Assembly: GCA_963696875.1 (NCBI GenBank)
Contig: CAVOLQ010000007.1
Coordinates: 124,001-188,000, forward strand
Origin: Albibacterium sp963696875
GTDB lineage: Bacteria; Bacteroidota; Bacteroidia; Sphingobacteriales; Sphingobacteriaceae
DNA: 64,000 nt
Direction: 5' to 3'
Under the pieces are notes generated by a model. The model saw nothing but the letters and a program-made list of their open reading frames with translations. It searched no databases and was not told where the DNA came from. The position numbers were made by a program, and so were the translations under genes. Positions 50,344 through 59,224 of the stretch are shown piece after piece. The stretch's first letter is position 1; each line of letters starts with the position of its first letter.

Positions 50344-50432
50344 CTTTCAGCAATCAATACTCAGTGGTCCGCTATTATATAAAAATAAAATGACGAGTTG
50401 TTTATGCTCCTTAAGCCAAGATAGCGTGTATG

Positions 50433-50474
50433 CAGCCTTCAGATATTGTGTTAAAAATTAACATCTGAAGGCTG
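50433..50474. terminator. Bidirectional terminator between susD-like and cupredoxin genes
   Basis: cagccttcagat (50433-50444) is exactly complementary to 50463-50474, and inner bases 50450-50454 pair with 50458-50462 around a 3-base loop. It separates convergent genes and is followed by CTGAAAGCTGA-type repeat words to about 50495. Confidence 0.65.
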
Positions 50475-50497
50475 AAAGCTGACTCCTGAAGCTATTT

Positions 50498-50860
50498 CTA
50501 ATTAACGATGATCTTTCCCTTCATCACCAAATGTATACTACAATAATAGTCGGCACTTTTCGTAGCTATCCATTTCCATGATTTTCCAGCAGCTAAGGGT
50601 GGAGAATGCCAAGCTTTTTTAATTTCAGTCACATCATGATCAACGATATCTTTATTTACAAAAATCACGGTGTCTCCTTTACGGACCTTTAACACAGCGG
50701 GTCGAAATTCCATTTGTATAATTTCAACAGTATGTACTTTAGGTACAACTTTTTCTGGAGAATAGAAACCCGTTAATAAGATGAAAGATATTGAAAGATA
50801 AATCCTACTTCTTAATGTAACAATATTCGTTTTAGAACTCTTTAGACTCATGAGTTTCAA
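50498..50860 (-). CDS. Small cupredoxin (plastocyanin/azurin-like) protein
   Basis: A 120-residue exported protein with a type 1 copper site. The N-terminal 40 residues hold a signal-anchor segment (IYLSISFILLTGFY). The ligands are visible: His in DIVDHDVTE (near 79) and C-S-I-H-L-V-M (near 106-112), giving Cys, His and Met, the H...C-X2-H-X3-M pattern of blue copper proteins. Likely a periplasmic electron carrier or copper-binding protein. It begins two bases after the DUF4142 gene, so both are cotranscribed. Confidence 0.85.
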   Translation of the reverse strand: MKLMSLKSSKTNIVTLRSRIYLSISFILLTGFYSPEKVVPKVHTVEIIQMEFRPAVLKVRKGDTVIFVNKDIVDHDVTEIKKAWHSPPLAAGKSWKWIATKSADYYCSIHLVMKGKIIVN

Positions 50861-50862
50861 GG

Positions 50863-51405
50863 TTATTCAAAGTCTTTCATTAGCATTTCGGCATGCTCTA
50901 GATGGCTTTTTAAAACTGGCAAGACGCTCATTAAAAGATCTTTTAGCTCTTTATTCTCCGCGTCTGGTATTAATCTTTCTTCAACAGTGTTGATTACTGC
51001 CTTATGATAAGCTACTTCATTCTGAATATACGCTTTATTGAAATCATCTCCGGATTTAGCATTTAAGTCTGCTTTTGTCTTTTTGGCCCCATCTAATAAA
51101 GATTGGGTTATTGCATTATCTTCTGGTGTGACACCTAGTCTTTCGCAAAGTGATTTTGCTGATTCAATCACCGACTTATGATCATCGTTCATGGTTTTCG
51201 CAAATTGCAACACGGCTTCATCTTCTGATTTATCTTGGGCGATTGCCGCATAATCAACATCAATTTGGTTCGCTGTCACCGCAATTGAAGCGATTTCTGC
51301 ATCTGTTAATCTTGGTTGATTCTGAGCAAACGCATTGACAGAAAATACCATTAAGCATGTTGCCAGAATAGCGGCCCATGCTTTCAATTTTTTAAAGCTT
51401 TTCAT
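50863..51405 (-). CDS. DUF4142 family exported protein
   Basis: A 180-residue protein with a signal peptide (AWAAILATCLMVFSVNAFAQ) and a ferritin-like four-helix DUF4142 domain. Family-typical acidic/His pairs are present (KTMNDDHKSVIESAK, NEVAYHKAVINTVEE, LKSHLEHAEMLM). The function of the family is unknown. It is the first gene of a pair with a copper protein, which hints at metal or redox stress handling. Confidence 0.87.
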   Translation of the reverse strand: MKSFKKLKAWAAILATCLMVFSVNAFAQNQPRLTDAEIASIAVTANQIDVDYAAIAQDKSEDEAVLQFAKTMNDDHKSVIESAKSLCERLGVTPEDNAITQSLLDGAKKTKADLNAKSGDDFNKAYIQNEVAYHKAVINTVEERLIPDAENKELKDLLMSVLPVLKSHLEHAEMLMKDFE

Positions 51406-51545
51406 TTTATTATAAGTTAAATTGGATAATATTATTAGTTTCTCGTAAGAAGAGAACTAAAATGAAAACCTTATAAAATTATTTTTGTTTTAAATATGTT
51501 TATTAATGAAAAATATGGTTAATAAAATACAAGACGGACGTAAAA

Positions 51546-53909
51546 TTATTCTTTTAGAGTAGATTCGAATAGTTTAAAAATTCTCTTGTATTCATCTGTC
51601 CAGCTGGAAGGTTCTATGAATCCATGATCCTCTACAGGATATACCGCCAGCTCCCAATTGTCTTTTCCAAGTTCAATTAAACGCTGCGATAGGCGAATGA
51701 TATCTTGGAAATGAACATTGACATCTACCATTCCATGCGCCATTAAGAGGTGGCCTTTTAATCCTTCCGCAAAATATAAAGGTGAACTTCTTCGGTAGGC
51801 TATTTCATCATTATAAGGTTCATTTAGAATGTTTGATGTATAACCATGGTTATAATGAGCCCAATCCGTTACAGAGCGTAAAGCTCCACCCGATTTGAAA
51901 ACATCAGATTCGGTGAACAACCCCATCAACGTAATGAAACCCCCATAAGATCCACCGTAAAGACCCACATTTTTAGGGTTTACTCCATAATTGTCCACTA
52001 AAAATTTCACACCATCCACTTGATCCGTAAGGTCTTTGCCTCCCATGTGGCGGTAAATTCCTGTACGATGATCCCTACCGTAGCCTGAACTTGCTGTATA
52101 ATCAATGTCAATAACGGTATAACCCTGATCTGCTAATAAATTATTGAACATGTATTCCCTGAAATACTGACTCCACCAAAAATGAACGTTTTGTAAATAA
52201 CCAGCACCGTGAACAAATACGACTCCAGGTTTTGAAGGATGAGGTTTAGAGGGTATGTAAACTCGCGCATGAATATCCACTCCATAACGGTTCTTAAAAG
52301 TAACCATATCCGGTTCTTTCCAAGAATAGGAATTAAACTCTTCTGAAGTAGAATTTGTGATTTGAATAGCTTTTGCACCTGCTTTATTTTCTTGTAAATA
52401 AAGCTCCCATGGTTTGTTGGAATAAGAATGGCGGATAGCCAGCCATTTTTCATCTGGAGATAAAAAAACTTCGTTGCCTCCTTTCATCGAAGTTAGCTTC
52501 TGAAGTGAGCCTCCGTCTATCGGTAATTTATAAAAGTGAGTAATTCCTGGATGTTCTATATTAGCACTAATGTAAAAATGCTTTTTATCATTTGATAGTT
52601 TTGCCGATTGTATTTCATATGAACCATGCGTTAATTGCTTTTTTCCCTTTGTAGTGAAATTATATGAATATAGATGAGAATAGCCTGATTCTTCACTTTG
52701 AAAGTAAAAAGTATCGTCATCTATCCACCCTGTATTATTCCCATAGGCTGATATTCCTGGCCCACCTATCCATGACTCATCACGCTGACGGTCAATTAAA
52801 ATAATTTTGGCTGTGTAAGGCTCAAATTCAAATATCCAGCGGTCTTTGTTATCTTGAGAATAGGCAATTATGCTTGCCCGGGTAGAAGAGGAGTTCCAAT
52901 ACGGGCCATAAAAAGTAACGGGGCGGTCGGCGTTATCATTTTTTAATTTTTCCAAGCGCTCAGGATAATCGCTTAAGTAATCGGGGAGATCTTTTATCCC
53001 CGGAATGTCTTTTGTAGATATTGCATAGGTAGAATCCCTTTCAATATCAAAAATGAAGGTTTCTGAACTTGCTAATGTATTTCCTACTTTCGTTCTTGTA
53101 TTCAGATTCTCGGTATACCCAGATTCTGTCACGTAATTGGGTACAATAGTGTTTTTATTCCCCTCGGCTGGACTTGTTAAGCGATAACTAACAAATCTTC
53201 CATCAGGGCTGATTTGTAGATTGCTTAATCTAAATTTTTCATCTAAAAAGATCTCTTTCGGATGTTTTGGTTTTAAAGCATTAGTGTGTTCCTTCTGGAT
53301 TTCCTGATTCTTTTTTCTGGTTTTAATAATATCAAACTCTTCTAGTTGGTCTTTCTTCAACCATTCATCTTGAACAGATAATTTAGCCTCTTTCCGCTCT
53401 TTACTGCGCGTAAAATTTGTCAGTTGTTTTGATCCATTTCCAACTATCGAAGTTGAGAATAAATTTTCACCGCGCTCATAAGTAATGTATTTTTCATCTA
53501 AACTGAACTGAGGATTGCTTTCTCGTTCAACCGTATGGGTGAGCTGACTCTCCTGGTTGTTTTTTAAATTATACAGAAAAAGATCGCCATTGCGTTCAAA
53601 AATTGCTTTTGCCCGATCTTTGGAATAGATAAGCTCGTTTCGTGTTAACTTCGCAACGGTTTCGACCTGACTTTTTTGTGGATTGGTATTTGTCTTTGTT
53701 ATTTGATAAACAGCGTCACGTTCTTCGTTTTCTGGATTCCAATTGAAATAGATGGTTTTGCTATCATTCCCCCAGACGATATTGCTTGGAGATACACCCA
53801 TCCATTTTGGATCGCTCATGATTTTTTCAATACTTAAGGGATGAAGTGATTGACCCTGAGTAAAACTAATAGAAACTGCAAAAATAAAAAGGAACAAGAT
53901 TTTTCTCAT
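51546..53909 (-). CDS. S9 family peptidase (prolyl oligopeptidase/DPP-type), secreted
   Basis: A 787-residue serine exopeptidase. A signal peptide (MRKILFLFIFAVSISFTQG) is followed by a long beta-propeller (about 25-520) and an alpha/beta-hydrolase domain. The nucleophile is in GLYGGSYGGFITL (near 655), the Asp in AHGMVDVNVHF (near 729) and the His in VEDHGFIEPSSW (near 762). It probably trims dipeptides in the periplasm. Confidence 0.95.
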   Translation of the reverse strand: MRKILFLFIFAVSISFTQGQSLHPLSIEKIMSDPKWMGVSPSNIVWGNDSKTIYFNWNPENEERDAVYQITKTNTNPQKSQVETVAKLTRNELIYSKDRAKAIFERNGDLFLYNLKNNQESQLTHTVERESNPQFSLDEKYITYERGENLFSTSIVGNGSKQLTNFTRSKERKEAKLSVQDEWLKKDQLEEFDIIKTRKKNQEIQKEHTNALKPKHPKEIFLDEKFRLSNLQISPDGRFVSYRLTSPAEGNKNTIVPNYVTESGYTENLNTRTKVGNTLASSETFIFDIERDSTYAISTKDIPGIKDLPDYLSDYPERLEKLKNDNADRPVTFYGPYWNSSSTRASIIAYSQDNKDRWIFEFEPYTAKIILIDRQRDESWIGGPGISAYGNNTGWIDDDTFYFQSEESGYSHLYSYNFTTKGKKQLTHGSYEIQSAKLSNDKKHFYISANIEHPGITHFYKLPIDGGSLQKLTSMKGGNEVFLSPDEKWLAIRHSYSNKPWELYLQENKAGAKAIQITNSTSEEFNSYSWKEPDMVTFKNRYGVDIHARVYIPSKPHPSKPGVVFVHGAGYLQNVHFWWSQYFREYMFNNLLADQGYTVIDIDYTASSGYGRDHRTGIYRHMGGKDLTDQVDGVKFLVDNYGVNPKNVGLYGGSYGGFITLMGLFTESDVFKSGGALRSVTDWAHYNHGYTSNILNEPYNDEIAYRRSSPLYFAEGLKGHLLMAHGMVDVNVHFQDIIRLSQRLIELGKDNWELAVYPVEDHGFIEPSSWTDEYKRIFKLFESTLKE

Positions 53910-53947
53910 TGGATTAATTAAATGAAAAGAAAATGGACTGATTAAAA

Positions 53948-53955
53948 CAAAAGTA
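53948..53955 (-). promoter_or_regulatory. -7 box of the S9 peptidase promoter
   Basis: On the minus strand this reads TACTTTTG, an exact TAnnTTTG match 38 bases before the ATG. No clear -33 element. Confidence 0.45.
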
Positions 53956-54047
53956 CAAATTTAATTATGGATGTACTCTGGGAGTGTATATTCTTCATAA
54001 TACTCTCATATTATGATATTCCAGTTAAGTTCAACCATTGTTTGGGC

Positions 54048-54055
54048 TATCTTTG
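54048..54055 (+). promoter_or_regulatory. -7 box of the thioredoxin-like gene
   Basis: TATCTTTG, an exact TAnnTTTG match 36 bases before the ATG. Confidence 0.5.
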
Positions 54056-54091
54056 CGTATAACCTATTTTTAGACTAATTTTAATTGATAT

Positions 54092-54589
54092 ATGAACTTC
54101 CAAGAATATTTATCTCATTTTGAACAGATTTTAAAAAGCAGTGAACCATTAGAACCTTATAACAATCCTGATTATTTAGAATACACTAAGCTCAATCTAT
54201 CCAGAACGAAACGTTGGTTAAAAACCGGTAAAATAGATCAAGAAGCTGTCGAAGCCATCAAGGGTATCTCCAATGTCCAAACATGGACAGTAATAACGGA
54301 GCCATGGTGTGGCGATGCAGCCCATTCAGTACCGTTCATTGAAATGCTTGCCAATGAAAATCCATTAATAAAGACTGTTTATGAACTTAGAGATTCAGAA
54401 CCTTTTCGAATCAACGACTACTTAACTAATGGTGGCAAGTCGATACCGAAACTAATTATAAAAGATGAAGATGGTAATGATTTAGGAACTTGGGGGCCTC
54501 GACCCGAAGAATGTCAAGCTTTCTTTCAGAAGTTTGTTGATGAAAAGGCTGATTTCGACAAAATGAAGGAGGCCTTACAAATTTGGTAA
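54092..54589 (+). CDS. Thioredoxin-fold protein with a single active-site Cys
   Basis: A 165-residue cytoplasmic protein (no signal) of the thioredoxin family. The active-site position reads EPWCGDAAHSVPF: the first Cys is there, but the second Cys of the normal CxxC is Ala. The cis-Pro region KSIPKLIIKDEDG and WGPRPEE are present. With one Cys it may act as a monothiol reductase or bind a thiol partner, not as a dithiol oxidoreductase. Related proteins occur widely in Bacteroidota; the role is unknown. Confidence 0.85.
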   Translation: MNFQEYLSHFEQILKSSEPLEPYNNPDYLEYTKLNLSRTKRWLKTGKIDQEAVEAIKGISNVQTWTVITEPWCGDAAHSVPFIEMLANENPLIKTVYELRDSEPFRINDYLTNGGKSIPKLIIKDEDGNDLGTWGPRPEECQAFFQKFVDEKADFDKMKEALQIW

Positions 54590-54752
54590 AACGAAGATAA
54601 GGGCAAGTGTATACAACTGGAATTATCGCAGCTAATTCAAGAATTTACAATTTTATCTTAGCCAATAAAGTTTTATAAATTTCGTATCTTGTCTTTTCAT
54701 TAGATAATTGTACTTAATGGCAATGAAGTTGTCATGAACAATTATTTTTTTT

Positions 54753-54785
54753 CACAAGTCGATCGCTTTGCTATCTCGATTTGTG
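54753..54785 (+). other. Stem-loop in the leader of the cardiolipin synthase gene
   Basis: cacaagtcga (54753-54762) pairs with tcgatttgtg (54776-54785), ten pairs with one G-U, 13-base loop. It ends 29 bases before the ATG, just after a T-run. Confidence 0.4.
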
Positions 54786-54814
54786 AGTTACAAGCTTAAT
54801 GGTTTCAAAAAGAT

Positions 54815-56266
54815 ATGAACTGGCTATTAATTTTTGAAATTCTCTATGTCATCATCTTAATCTTGGTCTGCATGCGTATTATTTATGATTCGTATGATAA
54901 TTCCAAGACCTTAGCCTATCTTTTACTCGCAATTTTTGCCCCTATAGTCGGGCTTATATTTTATTTCTCTTTCGGTATTAATTACCGGAAGAGAAAAATG
55001 TACAGCAAAAAAATTATTGAGGATGAGGAGTTAGTAAAAAAGTTAGAAGATAGCATTTTGAAATACTCCCAAACTACTTTTATAGAAGGCGATGATGCCG
55101 TCCGAAGTAATAAAGAACTTGCTTTCATGCTTGTTAAGGATAAACATAGCCCCTTAACAGCTAATAATGCGGTCAAACTTTTAATTAATGGGGAGATGAA
55201 ATTCCCGGAAGTCTTATCGGCGTTAGAAAGCGCTAAACATCATATTCATATAGAGTATTATATTTATGAAGACGATGAGATAGGACAAAAAATTGAAGAA
55301 GTATTGATCCGTAAAGCCAAAGAAGGCGTAGAGGTTCGATTTATTTACGATGATTTTGGAAGTCGTAGTATTCGTAGAAAATTAGTGCCAAGACTTAAAG
55401 CAGCGGGTGTTCAGGCTTTCGCTTTTCACGAAATAATTTTTATAGCTTTCGCGAATCGGTTAAACTATCGAAACCATAGAAAAATAATTATAGTAGATGG
55501 CTTAACCGGATTTGTAGGGGGAATCAATGTAAGCGATCGTTATATAAACAAAGAGAATAGTCCTACATTCTGGCGAGATACTCATTTGCGTATCGATGGA
55601 CCAGGTGTGCAATATTTGCAAACTTTGTTTATTGCCGATTGGAACTTCTGTGCTAATGATAACCTTGAGCCTAATTCCCTTTATTTCCCCGAACGCTCTT
55701 CCATACCAAAATTTGGTGATAAAGTGGTTCAGATAGCAGCAAGTGGTCCAGATTGTGACACATCTACTATCTTATTCTCGATGCTTCAAGTTATTTATGG
55801 TGCACAAGAAGAGATCTTCATTTCTACGCCTTATTTTATTCCAGGTGAAAGTATTATGAATGCCCTAGTTGTTTCAGCTCTTGGCGGATTGAGAGTGAAG
55901 CTATTGGTGCCCTATGATTCGGACTCGGTTTTTGTTAATGCGGCTGCCCGATCCTATTATATCGAGCTGTTAAACGCGGGAGTAGAGATTTATCTTTATC
56001 AAAAGGGATTTATGCATGCGAAAACAATGATTGCTGATCGCAAGATTTCGGTGGTTGGAACAGCAAATATGGATCATCGTAGCTTTGATTTAAATTTTGA
56101 AGTCAATGCAATTGTCTACGATAAAGATTTTGCTAATGAATTGAGAGCTACTTTTATCCATGATCTAGAAGATTCAATTAAAATTGACCAACTAGAATGG
56201 GAAAATCGCCCCGTTTACAGGAAATTACTCAATAAGATCGCAAGGCTGGTTTCTCCAATGTTGTAA
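54815..56266 (+). CDS. cls: Cardiolipin synthase
   Basis: A 483-residue membrane phospholipase-D-type enzyme that joins two phosphatidylglycerols. Two N-terminal transmembrane helices (about 3-23 and 34-55) are followed by the two HKD catalytic motifs, NYRNHRKIIIVDGLTGFVGG (near 221) and GFMHAKTMIADRKISVVGT (near 400). Convergent with the Usp gene 12 bases away, with no terminator between them. Confidence 0.96.
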   Translation: MNWLLIFEILYVIILILVCMRIIYDSYDNSKTLAYLLLAIFAPIVGLIFYFSFGINYRKRKMYSKKIIEDEELVKKLEDSILKYSQTTFIEGDDAVRSNKELAFMLVKDKHSPLTANNAVKLLINGEMKFPEVLSALESAKHHIHIEYYIYEDDEIGQKIEEVLIRKAKEGVEVRFIYDDFGSRSIRRKLVPRLKAAGVQAFAFHEIIFIAFANRLNYRNHRKIIIVDGLTGFVGGINVSDRYINKENSPTFWRDTHLRIDGPGVQYLQTLFIADWNFCANDNLEPNSLYFPERSSIPKFGDKVVQIAASGPDCDTSTILFSMLQVIYGAQEEIFISTPYFIPGESIMNALVVSALGGLRVKLLVPYDSDSVFVNAAARSYYIELLNAGVEIYLYQKGFMHAKTMIADRKISVVGTANMDHRSFDLNFEVNAIVYDKDFANELRATFIHDLEDSIKIDQLEWENRPVYRKLLNKIARLVSPML

Positions 56267-56278
56267 ATAACGATTCGG

Positions 56279-57124
56279 TTACTGTTTTCTCAAAATTAAC
56301 ATCGGTATTTCGGTGCGTAAAGCGATTTTCTGTGTTGAGCTTTGTTTGAAAAATTCTTCTAAAAAGCTCGATTTTTTAGGAACAATAGCCATTAGATTTA
56401 TTTCATGTTCATCTACAAATTGCAATAATCCATCGGTTACAGACCGCAGCTTTGGAGCATGTACCTCTGGATTTAATGGTTTTAAAAGTTCGTGGAGATC
56501 TCTGCTTTCTTCTACAATTTCAGCAGCAGTTTGAGAGCTGTTGTTATCGATATATACAACAAATAACTTGGCGTTTAATGCCTGAATAATAGCTGTAAGT
56601 GAAAATAAAGGAAGTGTTTCCTTTGTATCTTTTTGGTCCCAGGCTAGCAGTATTTTATTCACAGGCATAAAGTCAACCTTAGAAGGAACTACTAATAAGG
56701 TGGCTAAACACTCCCTCATCAATCTTAAAGTATTGCTTCCGATTACATTTTTATTTTGATTGCCTTTCCCGCTTATCCCTATGCATACAAGGTCAATACG
56801 TTCTTGATTTACTAATTCATTTATTCCGTTTATTATAGTTCTGTCGTTTGAAATCGCTTCAATTCTTACATTTGAATTTAAAAGCGGACGAATAATGCCT
56901 GTTAAAATATCCAATTGCCGCATTGCTTCTTCCTTTTCAGCAACTATTATATCAGCAGATGGTGCAAAGATATCTGTTAATAATATTCTATCTGGATTTA
57001 TGTTCTCTAAAGCGTAATAAAGAATGATTTTTTGGGGATTTAATTGATTTGATAACTTACAAACATAGGTTGCAGCATGTTGCGCAGTAACGGAAAAATC
57101 AGTTGCAATAAGTATGGTGTTCAT
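56279..57124 (-). CDS. Universal stress protein, two tandem Usp domains
   Basis: A 281-residue protein with two Usp folds (about 1-145 and 150-281). The first has the start MNTILIATDFSVTAQHAATY and a GISGKGNQNKNVIGSNTLRL segment resembling the ATP-binding G-X2-G-X9-G(S/T) motif. The second (VNKILLAWDQKDTKETL) has a less clear motif. Likely a stress-responsive nucleotide-binding protein. Confidence 0.9.
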   Translation of the reverse strand: MNTILIATDFSVTAQHAATYVCKLSNQLNPQKIILYYALENINPDRILLTDIFAPSADIIVAEKEEAMRQLDILTGIIRPLLNSNVRIEAISNDRTIINGINELVNQERIDLVCIGISGKGNQNKNVIGSNTLRLMRECLATLLVVPSKVDFMPVNKILLAWDQKDTKETLPLFSLTAIIQALNAKLFVVYIDNNSSQTAAEIVEESRDLHELLKPLNPEVHAPKLRSVTDGLLQFVDEHEINLMAIVPKKSSFLEEFFKQSSTQKIALRTEIPMLILRKQ

Positions 57125-57289
57125 AATGAGATAGAGCGATTTGCAATATTTAATCGATAATAAATTTAAAGCAATAATGTATCTAATATATGAAGTTTTT
57201 GTTTCAAACGAGGATCTTTAATTTATCTTTTGACCCCCTTTAACGCCTTTTTATGGATTAATCAATATATTCATTATCTTGCAGCAATA

Positions 57290-57372
57290 TTGCACGGGGT
57301 GCTTAATCCAAATGATTAGGCTGAGATAATACCCGATACCTGATTTGGATAATGCCAACGTAGGGATGCAGC
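57290..57372 (+). promoter_or_regulatory. TPP (thiamin pyrophosphate) riboswitch
   Basis: The aptamer is unmistakable: cggggtgct (57295-57303), ggctgagataatacccg (57319-57335, holding the CTGAGA pyrimidine-sensing element) and acctgatttggataatgcca plus acgtagggat (57338-57366). The closing stem pairs tgca at 57291-57294 with tgca at 57366-57369. A -7-like TATCTTG (57275-57281) just upstream could start it. I see no intrinsic terminator between it and the ATG at 57449, so the switch may act on translation or through another terminator. It precedes a four-gene operon. Confidence 0.95.
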
Positions 57373-57448
57373 ATAAAATCATCCATTTTAAGCTCCATTT
57401 ATTTTTTGGTATTTGAAGAGTTTGGGTTTTGTTTTAACGAACTTAAAA

Positions 57449-58171
57449 ATGGAAATTCAAAAAAAAGATTTTGGTCTTATTCCCAAAAGCCATCCAAACT
57501 GGCAAAGTAGACCCGAGTGGTTCTTCAATCGCGAACACACAGACACTTATGAGCAATGGTACGAAGGACGTTATAAGCGTGCTGAAGTATGGCAAAAAAA
57601 AGTGATGGAACAGCTTGTTTCTAAAGATAAGCGCATTAAGACTTTATTAGAATTCGGCTGTGGAACCACTCGCTTTACCAGATGGTGGAAAGAGATAGGG
57701 ATTGAAGCAACGGGAGGAGATATTTCACCCTTAATGTTATCACAGGCCATTCACCTTTTTGAAGGAGATTTAGTGATGGCAGACTCTCATTTTAAGCCCT
57801 TTAAAGACCACACCTTTGATTCTCTTGCCTTTATAACCACCTTCGAATATTATAAAGATCCTGTCAAAGTCATTCAAGAGGCAGCTAGAGTAGCGAAATA
57901 TGGCATCGCCATGGGGATGATGAACCGTAACTCTCCAAAAGTCTTGAGAAGACGTGTTCAACAGGTTTTTGGAAAAAATCCTTTTTATGTAACAGCCACA
58001 TTCTATACTCCCCATATGCTCACGAATATCATTCACGAAGCATTAAAAGGCAGAGACTATACCATCGAATGGACTTGCACAGGTTTGCCAAAATGGTTCC
58101 CTGTACAGCAGTGGAGTATGCCCTATGGAGACTTTTTTGGGTTGTATGTGCATTTGAATGATATCAAGTAA
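57449..58171 (+). CDS. Class I SAM-dependent methyltransferase, TPP-regulated
   Basis: A 240-residue methyltransferase of the Methyltransf_11 type. Motif I is LLEFGCGTTRFTRWW (near 66-80), the acidic SAM-ribose position is in ATGGDISPLML (Asp near 91), and the post-motif region is PFKDHTFDSLAFITTFEYYKD. The substrate is unknown. The ATG at 57449 was chosen; a TTG at 57413 would add 12 residues in the riboswitch leader. Its stop overlaps the next start codon (taatg), so translation is coupled. As the first gene after a TPP riboswitch it is likely tied to thiamin levels, and a Trm112-like protein that could be its partner ends the operon. Confidence 0.85.
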   Translation: MEIQKKDFGLIPKSHPNWQSRPEWFFNREHTDTYEQWYEGRYKRAEVWQKKVMEQLVSKDKRIKTLLEFGCGTTRFTRWWKEIGIEATGGDISPLMLSQAIHLFEGDLVMADSHFKPFKDHTFDSLAFITTFEYYKDPVKVIQEAARVAKYGIAMGMMNRNSPKVLRRRVQQVFGKNPFYVTATFYTPHMLTNIIHEALKGRDYTIEWTCTGLPKWFPVQQWSMPYGDFFGLYVHLNDIK

Positions 58172-59223
58172 TGAAAGAGCTTGGTAAAATCAAACATTCC
58201 TTTTTTGAAGATATCATTCTTCAAAACTGCGGATTTGAACGAAAAGAAGTAAGCACTGGTCCGGCTTTTGGTGTGGATGTCGCGATCATTGATTTGCCCG
58301 GAGGACTGGCTTTGGCGACCGCCAGTGATCCTCTATCGTTAATTCCTTCGTTAGGTTTGGAAGAGTCGGCTTGGTTATCGGTTCATCTCATGGCAAACGA
58401 TATTGTAACAACGGGATTTTCCCCTATGTATGCCCAATTTGTACTAAACCTGCCAACCTATCTTTCAAGTTCAGACTTCGAAGTCTACTGGGGTTATATC
58501 GATAAATATTGTAAAGAGCTGAAAATCTCAATTACTGGTGGACATACAGGATTTGTCGAAGGACAAAATTCCACGATTTCTGGTGGCGGGACGTTAATGA
58601 GTTTTGCTCCTAAACATCAAATGCTGACCTCTAGAGATGCTAAATCGGGAAATGTGATCCTAGTGACGAAAGAATGTGCTATTTCTTCTTCTGCAATTCT
58701 TGCCATGAGCTTCCCTGAAAATGTGAAAAATAAACTTGGAAAAGAGGTATATGATAATGCATGTAGCCTGTTTCATAAAACCTCCTCAGTTTTGGATGCT
58801 TTAATAGCTGTTGGAAATAGAATTCAAAATAATGAAGTTACCGCGATGCACGACGTCACAGAAGGCGGAGTCTTAGGTGCAATATACGAATTAGCAATAG
58901 CTTCAGGCAATGGGGCATTAATATACAATGATCGGCTGCCAATGGGAGAAGCTCAAAAGGAAATAGGCAAGCTATTCTCATTTGACCCCCGCTTTTCTGT
59001 AGGGGCAGGCTCCATGGTTATTGCAGTCGAAAAGGGCTCAGAAAATAAAGTAATTACTCAATTAAAAGAAGAAAATATTGCCTGTTCTATTGTAGGTGAA
59101 CTAACTGAAAAGGAAAAGGGGATAAAACTTATGGAGGGAGGGAAAGAGGAAAATTTACCATATACAGGGAAAGATCCTTATTGGGATGCATTTTTTAGGG
59201 CTTATAAAGAGGGATGGAAATAA
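58171..59223 (+). CDS. AIR synthase/HypE/ThiL-fold protein, TPP-regulated
   Basis: A 350-residue ATP-binding protein of the PurM/HypE/ThiL superfamily. The N-terminal domain shows GPAFGVDVAIIDLPGG, LMANDIVTTGFSPMYAQF and ITGGHTGFVEGQNSTISGGG; the C-terminal domain has MHDVTEGGVLGAIYELA. The pattern is nearer the HypE/AIR-synthase-related group than ThiL, whose GDDAA motif is absent. A phosphorylating or amidating role on a thiamin-related compound is plausible but unproven. It overlaps the methyltransferase stop and is followed one base later by the ThiE-like gene. Confidence 0.82.
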   Translation: MKELGKIKHSFFEDIILQNCGFERKEVSTGPAFGVDVAIIDLPGGLALATASDPLSLIPSLGLEESAWLSVHLMANDIVTTGFSPMYAQFVLNLPTYLSSSDFEVYWGYIDKYCKELKISITGGHTGFVEGQNSTISGGGTLMSFAPKHQMLTSRDAKSGNVILVTKECAISSSAILAMSFPENVKNKLGKEVYDNACSLFHKTSSVLDALIAVGNRIQNNEVTAMHDVTEGGVLGAIYELAIASGNGALIYNDRLPMGEAQKEIGKLFSFDPRFSVGAGSMVIAVEKGSENKVITQLKEENIACSIVGELTEKEKGIKLMEGGKEENLPYTGKDPYWDAFFRAYKEGWK

Positions 59224-59224
59224 A

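Noticed and set aside
57373..57448. Intrinsic terminator as the TPP expression platform
   Set aside because: I find T-rich stretches but no GC-rich stem that ends in a T-run; the mechanism is left open.
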